Assembly (NCBI RefSeq): GCF_014205215.1
Contig: NZ_JACHNC010000001.1
Coordinates: 6,754,501-6,818,500 of the forward strand
Direction: 5' to 3'
Source: Actinoplanes lobatus
GTDB taxonomy: Bacteria; Actinomycetota; Actinomycetes; Mycobacteriales; Micromonosporaceae
DNA: 64,000 nucleotides
This document shows positions 1 through 8,255 of this stretch, in pieces (position 1 is the first letter of the stretch; each line of letters begins with the position of its first letter). A model generated the notes under the pieces. The model worked only from the letters and a program-made list of their open reading frames with translations, was not told where the DNA came from and did not search any database. The translations under genes were made by a program, and so were the position numbers.

Positions 1-461
1 GGACCGTCGGGTCGCTCGCCGGCCGCGACCTCACCGTGCTGTGGGGCGTCCTGCCGTTCATCCTGGCCGGCACCGTGATCGCGATCGCCCTGGGACCTTC
101 GCTGAACGTCATCGCGCTCGGCGAGGACACCGCCCGAGGGCTCGGCGCCAACCTCGACCGCACCCGGGTGCTCTCCGCGGTGGCCGTCACCGCGCTCTGC
201 GGCGCCGCCACCGCCGCGGTCGGGCCCATCGCGTTCGTCGGGCTCGCCGTACCGCACATCGCCCGCGCCCTGGTCGGGCCGGACCAGCGCTGGCTGCTGC
301 CGTACTCGCTGCTGCTCGCACCGATCCTGCTGCTGGCCGCGGACGTCATCGGCCGGGTGGTCGCACGCCCCGGCGAACTGGAGGCCGGCCTGGTCGCGGC
401 CCTGCTCGGGGCGCCCATCTTCCTCGCCGTCGTGCTGCACCGCCGGATCGTGCCGCTGTGA
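1..461 (+). CDS. FecCD-family siderophore permease (5' end outside window)
   Basis: C-terminal part of an inner-membrane permease that imports ferric siderophore together with the next permease and the ATPase. The frame is open from base 3 to the TGA at 459-461. It shows the family's late motifs: LGEDTARGLGANL, the stretch ending in GPIAFVGLAVPHIARALVG, and a last helix before HRRIVPL. Several hydrophobic helices alternate with short loops as in FepD/BtuC proteins. The stop overlaps the GTG of the next gene, so translation is probably coupled. The N-terminal half lies outside the window. Family assignment is firm; the ligand cannot be told. Confidence 0.93.
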   Translation, partial: TVGSLAGRDLTVLWGVLPFILAGTVIAIALGPSLNVIALGEDTARGLGANLDRTRVLSAVAVTALCGAATAAVGPIAFVGLAVPHIARALVGPDQRWLLPYSLLLAPILLLAADVIGRVVARPGELEAGLVAALLGAPIFLAVVLHRRIVPL

Positions 462-1492
462 CCCGCCGGCTCACCGTCCGAGCACCCGGCATCGCGTTAC
501 GGCTCGACGTGCGCACCCTGGGGGTCAGCGGCGCGCTGCTGGTCGCCGCGTTCGCGGCCGTCCTGCTCACCGTCGTGGCGGTGGGGATCCGGTTGCCCCT
601 GGCCGACATCGTCGAGATCCTGCAGGGCGGCGGCCGCCGTGCCGACCGGTTCATCCTGCTCGATCTCCGCCTGCCACGGGTCTGTCTCGCCCTGCTCACC
701 GGCGCCGCGCTGGCCCTGTCCGGAGCGGTCTTCCAGAGCCTCTCCCGCAATCCGCTCGGCAGCCCCGACATCGTCGGCTTCACCACCGGCTCGGCCACCG
801 GCGCGGTGCTCGCGATCGTCGTGTTCGGCGCCGGGCCGGCCGGTTCCGCCGTCGCGGCCATCGCCGGCGGCATCGGCACCGCCCTGATCGTGTACGGGCT
901 GGCCGCCCGCGGCGGCGGCTCGATCCGGCGGCTGGTGCTCGTCGGGATCGGGATCGCGGCGATGCTGGTCGCGGTCAACAGCTACCTCATCAGCCGTGCC
1001 CGGCTGGACGCCGCCCAGTCCGCCGCGGTCTGGCTGGTCGGCACCCTCAACGGCCGGACCTGGCAGTACGTGTACCTGCTCGGCATCGCCCTCGCGGTTC
1101 TGACACCGCCGTTGCTGCTGCTGAGCCGACGGCTGCAGATGCTCGCGATGGGCGAGGACTCGGCACGCTCCCTCGGGGTTCCGGTGCGATGGTCCCGGCT
1201 GTCGCTGATGGTCCTGGCGGTCGCGGTCTGCGCCGTCGCGACCGCGGCGACCGGCCCGGTCGCGTTCGTGGCACTGGCCGCGCCGCAGGTCACCCGGCGG
1301 CTGACCCGTTCACCGTCGGTGCAGCTGCTGCCGGCGGCGATCACCGGGGCACTGCTGATGGTGCTCAGCGACTTCGTCGCGCAGCGGATCCTGGCGCCCG
1401 CCCAGCTGCCGGTGGGCGTGGTGACCGGCGCGGTCGGCGGGGTCTACCTCGCCTGGCTGCTCAGCGAGCAGTGGCGTAAGGGGAACGGATGA
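458..1492 (+). CDS. FecCD-family siderophore permease, second subunit
   Basis: Integral-membrane permease of a ferric-siderophore ABC importer, 344 residues, the usual family length. The GTG at 458 overlaps the previous stop (GTGA) and removes an upstream arginine/proline-rich extension that is clearly shadow sequence. Visible family features are the N-terminal helix after RLDVRTLG, DLRLPRVCLALLTGAALALSG, the SRNPLGSPDIVGF loop, MGEDSARSLGVPV and TGPVAFVALAAPQVTRRL. These resemble FepG. It overlaps the ATPase gene by ATGA, so the permease-permease-ATPase set is one operon. A lipoprotein receptor is not in view and may lie upstream. Confidence 0.95.
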   Translation: MTRRLTVRAPGIALRLDVRTLGVSGALLVAAFAAVLLTVVAVGIRLPLADIVEILQGGGRRADRFILLDLRLPRVCLALLTGAALALSGAVFQSLSRNPLGSPDIVGFTTGSATGAVLAIVVFGAGPAGSAVAAIAGGIGTALIVYGLAARGGGSIRRLVLVGIGIAAMLVAVNSYLISRARLDAAQSAAVWLVGTLNGRTWQYVYLLGIALAVLTPPLLLLSRRLQMLAMGEDSARSLGVPVRWSRLSLMVLAVAVCAVATAATGPVAFVALAAPQVTRRLTRSPSVQLLPAAITGALLMVLSDFVAQRILAPAQLPVGVVTGAVGGVYLAWLLSEQWRKGNG

Positions 1493-2295
1493 CATCGCGG
1501 CTGTCCGGCTCGGAGCTCACCCTCGGCTACGACAACCGGGTGGTGGCCGAGCGCCTGACCGTCGAGATCCCGGACGGCGCCTTCACGGTGATCGTCGGCC
1601 CGAACGCGTGCGGCAAGTCGACCCTGCTGCGTGCCCTGTCCGGACTGCTGTCACCCCGGCACGGAACCGTCGTCCTGGACGGGGCGGCGATCAGCTCGTA
1701 CCGGGCGAAGGAGGTCGCCCGCCGGCTCGGTCTGCTCGCCCAGTCGGCGACCGCGCCGGAGGGCATCTCGGTGGCCGACCTGGTGGCCCGGGGCCGGTAC
1801 CCGCACCAGCGGCTGCTGCGCCAGTGGACCCCGGAGGACGAGTACCAGGTCGCGGAGGCGATGGCGGCGACCGGAGTGACCGAGCTGGCGGACCGGGCCG
1901 TCGACGAGTTGTCCGGCGGCCAGCGGCAGCGGGTGTGGATGGCGATGGCGCTGGCGCAGCAGACGAACATCCTGCTCCTGGACGAGCCGACGACATATCT
2001 GGACATCGCTCATCAGATCGACCTGCTCGACCTGTGCGCTGACCTGCACGAACAGGGCCGAACCCTGGTGGCGGTCCTGCACGACCTCAACCAGGCCTGC
2101 CGGTACGCCACCCACCTCATCGCCATGAAATCCGGGAAGATCGTCGCGGAGGGCGACCCGCGCGAGATCATCACAGCGGAGCTGGTGGAGCACGTGTACG
2201 GGCTGGCGTGCCAGGTGATCCCGGATCCTCAGACCCATACGCCGCTCGTGGTTCCCGCGGCCCGTGCCGCCCGCGGCGCCCGGTCGGCCGGCTGA
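1489..2295 (+). CDS. Siderophore ABC importer ATPase (FepC-like)
   Basis: Cytoplasmic ATPase that powers the two FecCD permeases just upstream; 268 residues, typical for FepC/FecE. Walker A is GPNACGKST (residues 37-45), the signature LSGGQRQR starts at 141, Walker B is ILLLDEP (about 161-167), and the switch histidine lies in VLHDLNQACRYA, the usual form in this family. The ATG start overlaps the preceding TGA. About 60 bp after its stop comes an iron box that belongs to the next transcription unit, so this operon and the exporter-like pair may be separately initiated but jointly iron controlled. Confidence 0.95.
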   Translation: MTSRLSGSELTLGYDNRVVAERLTVEIPDGAFTVIVGPNACGKSTLLRALSGLLSPRHGTVVLDGAAISSYRAKEVARRLGLLAQSATAPEGISVADLVARGRYPHQRLLRQWTPEDEYQVAEAMAATGVTELADRAVDELSGGQRQRVWMAMALAQQTNILLLDEPTTYLDIAHQIDLLDLCADLHEQGRTLVAVLHDLNQACRYATHLIAMKSGKIVAEGDPREIITAELVEHVYGLACQVIPDPQTHTPLVVPAARAARGARSAG

Positions 2296-2355
2296 CCACA
2301 CGCCCACCGGATCAGGGTCTTCGGCAGGCGACGGCGATCCACCATCGTCGTTTTG

Positions 2356-2374
2356 TTAGGTTCGCCTGCCCTAA
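2356..2374 (+). promoter_or_regulatory. Iron box (IdeR/DmdR-type operator) before the first ABC pair
   Basis: TTAGGTTCGCCTGCCCTAA matches 15 of 19 positions of the established actinobacterial iron box TTAGGTTAGGCTAACCTAA, with both outer arms intact. It lies 108 bp before the ATG at 2464 and 46 bp before a small leader frame. Known biology: iron-loaded IdeR or DmdR1 binds such sites and represses. Use here is inferred from sequence and position. Confidence 0.85.
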
Positions 2375-2401
2375 ACATCTGGAAAGAGGGGCCTACAACC
2401 G

Positions 2402-2458
2402 ATGACCCTGCTGCTGGACCGGCCGGGCACCGTGCTCGCGCAGCCGGCCGCCTCCTGA
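2402..2458 (+). CDS. Possible 18-residue leader peptide
   Basis: A short frame begins with ATG at 2402 behind GGAAAGAGGGG, the best ribosome site in this leader, and ends with TGA five bases before the ATG of the ABC gene, which has no clear ribosome site of its own. The peptide would be MTLLLDRPGTVLAQPAAS, in a different frame from the transporter. It may couple translation of the ABC gene, or it may be the remains of an older start. I know no homologue. Confidence 0.35.
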   Translation: MTLLLDRPGTVLAQPAAS

Positions 2459-2463
2459 GCCAC

Positions 2464-4146
2464 ATGGGCGATCATTTGCTGCGACCGGCCCTGCGGCGCC
2501 AGCGGGGCCGGCTGACGGCCGGGGTGGCACTGCTCTGCCTGCACCAGGCCGCCGAGGCCCTGGTGCCGGTGACCATCGGCGTGGTCATCGACCGGGCGGT
2601 GGCGACCTCGGACACCGGCGCGCTGCTGCTCTCGCTGGCCGCGCTCACCCTGCTCTTCACGGTGCTCTCGCTCGCCTGGCGGTTCGGGGCCCGGTTCTCG
2701 AACGCCGCCAAGGAGCACGAAGCACACCGGGCCCGGGTACGGATCACCGAGCGCGCACTCGACCCGCGCGGGCAACGGTCCGGGCTGCGGGACGGGGAGC
2801 TGCTCAGCATCGCCGCCTCGGACGCCGACCGGTCGGCCGCGGCGATCCGGACGGCCGGCAGCGCCGCGGCCGCCTGCACCGCGCTACTGGTGTCCGCGAC
2901 GGCGCTGATCATGGTCGATCCCGCCCTCGGTGTGGGCGTGCTCGTGGGCGTACCCCTGGTGTTGATGTCCTTGCAGCGCCTCGCGCCGCTGCTCACCCGC
3001 CGCAGCGAGGCCCAGCAGGCGGCCCTGGCCGAGACCAGCGCGCTCGCCGTCGATCTCGTCGCCGGGCTGCGCGTGCTGCGCGGCATCGGCGCGCAGCACC
3101 ACGCGGCCGGCCGGTTCGCGGCGGCCAGCCGCGGCGCCCTCACCGACACCCTGCGCGCCGCCACCACCAAAGGCCTGCACCTCGGCCTCACCAGCACGGT
3201 CAACGGGTTGCTGCTGGCCGCGGTGACCGGCGCGGCCGGATGGCTGGCGCTCAACGGGCGGATCACGGTGGGTGAGCTGGTCGCGGTGGTCGGGCTGGCG
3301 CAGTTCATCGCCGAGCCGGTGCAGACGCTCGGCTGGTGCGTGCAGTCCCTCGCGACCGCGCGCGCCTCGGCCCGGCGCGTGGCCAAGGTCCTACAGGCGG
3401 CGCCGGCGGTGCGTCCGGGCACCGCGAGCGCGCCGCCGCCGGCCAGCGAGCGGCTCGTTCTCACCGATCTCCGGTACGGGACGCTGACCGGCCTGAATCT
3501 GCGGATCCTCGCTGGTGAGACCGTCGGGATCCTGGCCGACGACCCACGCGACGCCGAAGCCCTCCTGGCGGTACTGGCCGGCACCGCGCCACGCGAGGAC
3601 TACCAGGGCTCGGTACGGATCGACGCGGCCCCGGCGGAGTCGCTGCGGCTCGCGGAGTCCCGGCGGATCGTGCTCGTGGAACCACACGACGTGGCGCTGT
3701 TCGAGGGGACGTTGCGCGACAACCTGGCCGCCGGTACGACCGCTGACGACGACACCCTCCTGGAAGCGATCCGGGTGGCCGCCGCGGAGGACGTCCTGCA
3801 CACCGACGGCCTGGATCAGGTGCTGATCGAGCGGGGCGCCAACCTCTCCGGCGGCCAGCGGCAGCGGGTGGCCCTGGCCCGGGCCGTCGTGGCCGCGCCG
3901 CCGGTGCTGGTGCTGCACGACCCGACCACCGCGGTGGACCCGGTGACCGAGGCGCTCATCGCCGAACGGCTCACCTCGGCCCGCCGGGCGAGCCCGCAGG
4001 CGACCGTGGTGGTGACCAGCAGCCCGGCGCTGCTGCGGGCCGCGGACCGGGTGCTGGTGCTGACCGGCGGGCGCATCCGCGCCGAGGGCACGCACGACGA
4101 GCTGGTCGCGGCCGAACCGTCCTATCGAGAGGCCGTGCTGCGGTGA
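2464..4146 (+). CDS. ABC half-transporter with degenerate nucleotide-site motifs (pair 1, subunit A)
   Basis: Fused membrane-ATPase half-transporter, 560 residues, forming a heterodimer with the overlapping next gene. Residues 1-310 are a six-helix ABC exporter fold. The ATPase domain is abnormal: the Walker A position (355-368) reads GILADDPRDAEALL with no GxxGxGKS/T, Walker B ends LHDP (484-487) with proline for the catalytic glutamate, and the switch histidine is replaced in VVVTSSP. The signature NLSGGQRQR (460-468) is intact. It can therefore supply only the signature half of one working site. The start ATG 2464 is chosen because frames further upstream give a non-homologous tail. By family and iron context a siderophore transporter (IrtAB or YbtPQ type, or an exporter) is likely; direction is unknown. 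Confidence 0.9.
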   Translation: MGDHLLRPALRRQRGRLTAGVALLCLHQAAEALVPVTIGVVIDRAVATSDTGALLLSLAALTLLFTVLSLAWRFGARFSNAAKEHEAHRARVRITERALDPRGQRSGLRDGELLSIAASDADRSAAAIRTAGSAAAACTALLVSATALIMVDPALGVGVLVGVPLVLMSLQRLAPLLTRRSEAQQAALAETSALAVDLVAGLRVLRGIGAQHHAAGRFAAASRGALTDTLRAATTKGLHLGLTSTVNGLLLAAVTGAAGWLALNGRITVGELVAVVGLAQFIAEPVQTLGWCVQSLATARASARRVAKVLQAAPAVRPGTASAPPPASERLVLTDLRYGTLTGLNLRILAGETVGILADDPRDAEALLAVLAGTAPREDYQGSVRIDAAPAESLRLAESRRIVLVEPHDVALFEGTLRDNLAAGTTADDDTLLEAIRVAAAEDVLHTDGLDQVLIERGANLSGGQRQRVALARAVVAAPPVLVLHDPTTAVDPVTEALIAERLTSARRASPQATVVVTSSPALLRAADRVLVLTGGRIRAEGTHDELVAAEPSYREAVLR

Positions 4147-5888
4147 CCAGGATCCTGTTGCCCACCGCCACACCGCAGCGGACCTGGGCCGCGATCCGGG
4201 CCGAGTTCGCCCGGCTGCCCGGGCTCAGCGCGGCCGCGGCGGCGCTGCTGGTGGCGGCGTCGGCCGCCGGACTCGTCGCCCCCTGGGCACTGGGCCGGCT
4301 CGTGGACGATGTGATCGCCGAAGCCGGGTCGGGCCGGGTGGCCTACTGGGCCACGGTGATCGCGGTAGCGGCACTGGCCGGCGGGGCGCTGACCACCGCC
4401 GCCACGGCGAACGCGGCACGGCTCGGCGAGACGATGCTGGCCCACCTGCGCGAACGGGTACTCGACCGGGCCCTGCACCTGCCGTCGGCCACCCTGGAAC
4501 GCACCGGGACCGGCGACCTCGTGTCACGTACCGGAGAGGACGCCACCGCGGTGGCGTCGGCGCTCACCGCGAGCGGGCCGCTGATCGTGAACGCGGCCCT
4601 GTCCGTCGTCCTCACCGCGGGCGGGCTGTTCGCCCTGGACTGGCGGCTGGGGCTGGCCGGGCTGGCGGCGGCCCCGGGATACCTGTTCGCGTTGCGCTGG
4701 TATCTGCCCCGATCAGCGCCCTACTACGTGAAGAAGCGGGTCGTGTCGGGTGAACGCACCCAGGCACTGGCAGGCGCCCTTCGAGGTGCGGCGACAGCTC
4801 GCGCCTACCGCATCGAGGAAACCCACGTGGCGCACGTCGCCGCATCCTCGGCGACCACCCGCGACCTCACGCTGGAGGTTTTCCAGAACTACACCCGGTT
4901 CGTCTCCCGGATCAACCGGGCCGAACTGATCGGCCTGGCGGCCGTGCTGATCGCCGGGTTCCTGCTGGTACGCGAGCAGATGGCGACCGTCGGAGCGGCG
5001 ACGGCCGCGGCGCTGTACTTCCACCGGCTGTTCAACCCGATCGGGATCCTGCTGCTCGAATCGGACACCGCGCTGCAGGCCGGAGCGAGCCTGGCCCGCC
5101 TGGTCGGCGTCGCCGACCTGCCCGCGGCCCCGGTCGCCGACCCCGCCGATCCCGCGGTGACCGGCGGCGACCTCGACGTGGTGGTGGCCCAGCACCACTA
5201 CGACGACGGGCCGGTGGTCCTCGCCGACATCACCCTACGGCTGGCCGCGGGATCACGGGTGGCCCTGGTCGGGGCGAGCGGGGCCGGCAAGAGCACCCTG
5301 GCCGCCATCGCCGCGGGCATCGTCGCACCGGCCGACGGCACCGTACGGCTCGGCGGCACACCCCTCGACGAACTGGGCGAGACCCGCACCCGGCAGCGGA
5401 TCGCCCTGATCAGCCAGGAGGTGCACGTCTTCGCCGGGCCACTGCGCGACGACCTGCGGCTGGCCCGGCCCGACGCGAGCGACGGCGAACTGCTCGCCGC
5501 GCTCGACCTGATCGGCGCGACCGGCTGGTTCCAGGCGCTGCCCGGCGGCCTCGACACCCACGTCGGCGACGGCGGGCACCGGCTGACCGCGGCCCAGGCA
5601 CAGCAACTCGCCCTGGCCCGGCTGGTCCTGGCCGATCCGGAGGTCGCCGTACTGGACGAGGCCACCGCCGAGGCCGGCAGCTCCAGCGCCCGCGACCTGG
5701 AACGCGCGGCGGACGCCGCCACCGCGGGCCGTACCACCCTGATCGTGGCGCACCGGCTCACCCAGGCCGCGTCCGCCGACCAGGTACTCGTCCTGGACCA
5801 CGGCCGGGTCATCGAGGAGGGCGCACCGGACGATCTGCTGCGCGCCGGTGGCCGGTACAGCGAGTTGTGGGCGGCCTGGAACCGGTAG
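4143..5888 (+). CDS. ABC half-transporter with intact Walker motifs (pair 1, subunit B)
   Basis: Partner of the previous half-transporter, 581 residues, membrane domain about 1-310 then ATPase. Walker A GASGAGKST (377-385), Walker B VAVLDE (501-506) and the switch histidine in VAHRL (H537) are all present, but the signature is LTAAQ (481-485) instead of LSGGQ and the D-loop is TAEAGS. Together with subunit A this leaves exactly one complete ATP site, Walker A of B against LSGGQ of A. The GTG start overlaps the upstream TGA. The role is taken to be iron-siderophore transport from the iron box and the FecCD operon alongside. Confidence 0.92.
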   Translation: MTRILLPTATPQRTWAAIRAEFARLPGLSAAAAALLVAASAAGLVAPWALGRLVDDVIAEAGSGRVAYWATVIAVAALAGGALTTAATANAARLGETMLAHLRERVLDRALHLPSATLERTGTGDLVSRTGEDATAVASALTASGPLIVNAALSVVLTAGGLFALDWRLGLAGLAAAPGYLFALRWYLPRSAPYYVKKRVVSGERTQALAGALRGAATARAYRIEETHVAHVAASSATTRDLTLEVFQNYTRFVSRINRAELIGLAAVLIAGFLLVREQMATVGAATAAALYFHRLFNPIGILLLESDTALQAGASLARLVGVADLPAAPVADPADPAVTGGDLDVVVAQHHYDDGPVVLADITLRLAAGSRVALVGASGAGKSTLAAIAAGIVAPADGTVRLGGTPLDELGETRTRQRIALISQEVHVFAGPLRDDLRLARPDASDGELLAALDLIGATGWFQALPGGLDTHVGDGGHRLTAAQAQQLALARLVLADPEVAVLDEATAEAGSSSARDLERAADAATAGRTTLIVAHRLTQAASADQVLVLDHGRVIEEGAPDDLLRAGGRYSELWAAWNR

Positions 5889-5968
5889 GCAGTGATTAGT
5901 CGTAGCGTGCCCGTCGCCTGTCGGCCGGGGCCAGTTCGCAGCGCAGCCGCGTGCTTACATTTTTTGGC

Positions 5969-6379
5969 ATGGCGCACCCCATCATGTTCGACGACGCAGA
6001 CCCGCTCCTGGTCCGGCTTCGCGCACTCGCCCTGGCCTACCCGGACGCCGCCGAGAAGATCTCCCACGGGCACCCCGCCTTCTTCACCACCAAGGTCTTC
6101 GCCTACTACGGAGGATCGGTGAAAGTCGACGGCGTCTACCAGCAGCATGAACATTCGCTGATCGTGCTGACCGATCCCGGCGAACGCGCGGCGTTGCTGG
6201 AGGACGCCCGCTGCTATATACCGGCCTACCTCGGCGCCAGCGGGTGGATCGGGCTGGACCTGGCTCGCGACACCGATTGGGACGAAGTCGACGAGCTTCT
6301 CGATGCAAGCTATCGACTTACCGCCGGGCCACGCAGGGTTGCTCGTCTCGCCTCCCGGCGACACTTCCACAGCCAGTGA
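5969..6379 (+). CDS. MmcQ/YjbR-family protein
   Basis: Small cytoplasmic protein of 136 residues from the ATG at 5969. The family is recognised by LALAYPDAAEKISHGHPAFFTTKVFAYYGG near the N terminus (given here only as a landmark, split as LALAYPDAAEK and SHGHPAFF) and by GWIGLDL with DWDEVDELLDASYRL near the end. The family has a DNA-binding-like fold; its biochemical role is unclear. It sits alone between two transporter pairs, 80 bp after one and before the second iron box, so it may be a later insertion into the iron block. An in-frame GTG at 5951 is a weaker start. Confidence 0.8.
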   Translation: MAHPIMFDDADPLLVRLRALALAYPDAAEKISHGHPAFFTTKVFAYYGGSVKVDGVYQQHEHSLIVLTDPGERAALLEDARCYIPAYLGASGWIGLDLARDTDWDEVDELLDASYRLTAGPRRVARLASRRHFHSQ

Positions 6380-6503
6380 CATGGGTGGAGGTTAGCCCGA
6401 CTCCTCGGCTTCCTCATGCGCCGCAGATAACGCGCGGGCGGTCTCGCCACTGAGGTCGTCCTTCGGTGCTGAGAAGGACACCGATGCCTCGACGCCAGCG
6501 CCA

Positions 6504-6522
6504 TGAGGTTAGCCTGTCCTAA
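6504..6522 (+). promoter_or_regulatory. Iron box before the second ABC pair
   Basis: TGAGGTTAGCCTGTCCTAA matches 15 of 19 positions of TTAGGTTAGGCTAACCTAA. It lies 32 bp before the GTG at 6555. The position relative to the gene is the same sort as for the first pair, which supports real use by an IdeR/DmdR-type repressor. Confidence 0.82.
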
Positions 6523-6543
6523 CTTTATCGGGGGAGGGTTGGG

Positions 6544-6558
6544 GTGATCTCGGAGTGA
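6544..6558 (+). other. Four-codon leader frame overlapping the ABC start
   Basis: A purine run GGGGGAGG at about 6530 is spaced for a GTG at 6544, which opens only GTG-ATC-TCG-GAG-TGA. That TGA overlaps the GTG at 6555 used by the transporter. It may be a coupling leader like the one at 2402, or the ribosome site may serve 6555 directly with long spacing. Confidence 0.25.
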
Positions 6559-8255
6559 GGCAGGATGACGCGCCCAGCGCCATCACTGAGCCGGACATGC
6601 GATGGACAGCGGGGAGCGTGGTCCGCTTCGCCTTCCGGCGTGTGCGCATGCAGGCCGGGCTGACCGTCGCCATGGTCAGCGTCCACCAGGTGTGCGAGGC
6701 GACCACCCCGGTGCTGGTCGGCCTCGCCCTGGACGGGGCGATCACCGACGGATCGGTGCCGGGGACACTGTCGTGGGTGGCGGCGCTGGCCGGCGTGTAC
6801 GTGGTGCTGTCACTGTGCGGCAACGGCGCCGGGCCGGTCGGGACACGGGCGGCCACCCGGGCCGGGCACGACGTACGTCAGGCCATCGTGGCCCGCGTCC
6901 TCGACCCGCGCGGCCTGGCGAAACAGCGGCCCACGGGGGAGACGCTCAGCGTGGCCAGCAGCGACGCCGCCGTGGTGGGCGAGACCGTGGACGCCCTGTC
7001 CACAGGCGTCAGCGGACTCGTGGCGCTGGTGGTCGCGACGGTCGCGCTCCTGATCACCTCGGTGACTCTCGGGCTCGTGGCCCTGGCCTGCGTGGTCGTG
7101 GTCGTCTTCGTCGCGCCCCTGCTGGCCAGGCCGTTGCAGCAGCGCAGCGAGGCGCAGCAGGAGGCCGCGGCCCACAGCGCCGCGGTCGCCGTCGACATGG
7201 TCGAAGGGCTACGGGTACTCGGCGGCCTGGGCGCGCAGCGCAACGCCGCCGCCCGCTACCGCGTCACCAGCCAGCTCTCCCGCCGGGCCCGGATCCGGGC
7301 GGGCGCCGCCGAGGCACTGTTCGAAGGGGTCACCAGCACCATCGGCGGCTTCCTGCTGGTGGCAGTGGCCGCGGTAGGCGCCTTCCTAGCCCTCGACGGC
7401 GACCTGACGCCGGGTCAGCTGGTGGCCGGAGTCGGCCTGGCGCAATTCCTGGTCGAACCGGTCAGCCGGCTGTCATACGCCGGAGTGTTCGCCGCCACCG
7501 TCCGCGCGTCCGCCCAGCGCATCGCGGACCTGCTGAACACCCCGTACGCCGTCGCGGGCCCGGCATCGCCGGCGGACCGGCCACCACTGGCGGCGTCGCT
7601 CACCGTGTCCGGTCTCACCGGCGAACACCTGCGCGGTCTCAGCCTCGATGTCACCGAGGGTGAGCTGGTCGCCGTGGTCGCCGACAACCTGGCCGAGCGG
7701 GCCGAGCTGCTCGACGCCATCGCCCGGCGCCGGGAGCCGGCCGCCGGCACCGTCCACGTCGGCGGCGTGCCGGCCGAGACACTCCCACTCGACGTCCTGC
7801 ACGCCCACGTCGCGGTGGTGCCGCACAACTCGGCCCTGTTCACCGAGCCACTGCCGGAGGTCGTCGGCGGCGACCCCGCCCCGTACCTCGCCGCCGCATG
7901 CGCCGAGGAGGTGGCCGCGCTGATCCGCGACCGCGGTTCGGTGCACTCCGGCCGTAACCTCTCCGGCGGCCAACAGCAACGGTTGTCGCTGGCCCGAGCG
8001 CTCGCGGCAGACCCGCCGGTGCTGGTGCTCGACGAGCCGGCCAGCGCCCTGGACGCCGTCACCGAAGCCGCCGTCGCGGCCGGCATACGCGAACTGCGGC
8101 GCGGCCGGCGCACCACGATCGTCGTCACGTCCAGCGCCGGCCTGCTCGCGGTCGCCGACCGGGTCGTCCTCGTCCAGAACGGCGCGCTCGTGGCCGAGGG
8201 CACCCACACCGATCTCGTCGCCGACGAGCGCTACGCCGGAGCCGTGCTGTCGTGA
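6555..8255 (+). CDS. ABC half-transporter with degenerate Walker A (pair 2, subunit A)
   Basis: Paralogue of the 2464 gene, 566 residues (552 if the ATG at 6597 is used). Membrane domain up to about residue 320, then an ATPase domain in which the Walker A position (372-386) reads VAVVADNLAERAELL, with no P-loop lysine. The signature NLSGGQQQR (468-476) is intact. Walker B VLVLDEP (489-495) keeps its glutamate, unlike pair 1. The switch histidine is again replaced, in VVTSSAG. It overlaps subunit B by GTGA. An iron box precedes it, so iron-regulated siderophore transport is the likely role. Confidence 0.9.
   Translation: MRQDDAPSAITEPDMRWTAGSVVRFAFRRVRMQAGLTVAMVSVHQVCEATTPVLVGLALDGAITDGSVPGTLSWVAALAGVYVVLSLCGNGAGPVGTRAATRAGHDVRQAIVARVLDPRGLAKQRPTGETLSVASSDAAVVGETVDALSTGVSGLVALVVATVALLITSVTLGLVALACVVVVVFVAPLLARPLQQRSEAQQEAAAHSAAVAVDMVEGLRVLGGLGAQRNAAARYRVTSQLSRRARIRAGAAEALFEGVTSTIGGFLLVAVAAVGAFLALDGDLTPGQLVAGVGLAQFLVEPVSRLSYAGVFAATVRASAQRIADLLNTPYAVAGPASPADRPPLAASLTVSGLTGEHLRGLSLDVTEGELVAVVADNLAERAELLDAIARRREPAAGTVHVGGVPAETLPLDVLHAHVAVVPHNSALFTEPLPEVVGGDPAPYLAAACAEEVAALIRDRGSVHSGRNLSGGQQQRLSLARALAADPPVLVLDEPASALDAVTEAAVAAGIRELRRGRRTTIVVTSSAGLLAVADRVVLVQNGALVAEGTHTDLVADERYAGAVLS

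Noticed and set aside
6380..6480. Second iron-box-like GAGGTTAGCCCGACT at about 6389
   Set aside because: Only one arm resembles the box; the other half lacks the CCTAA side.
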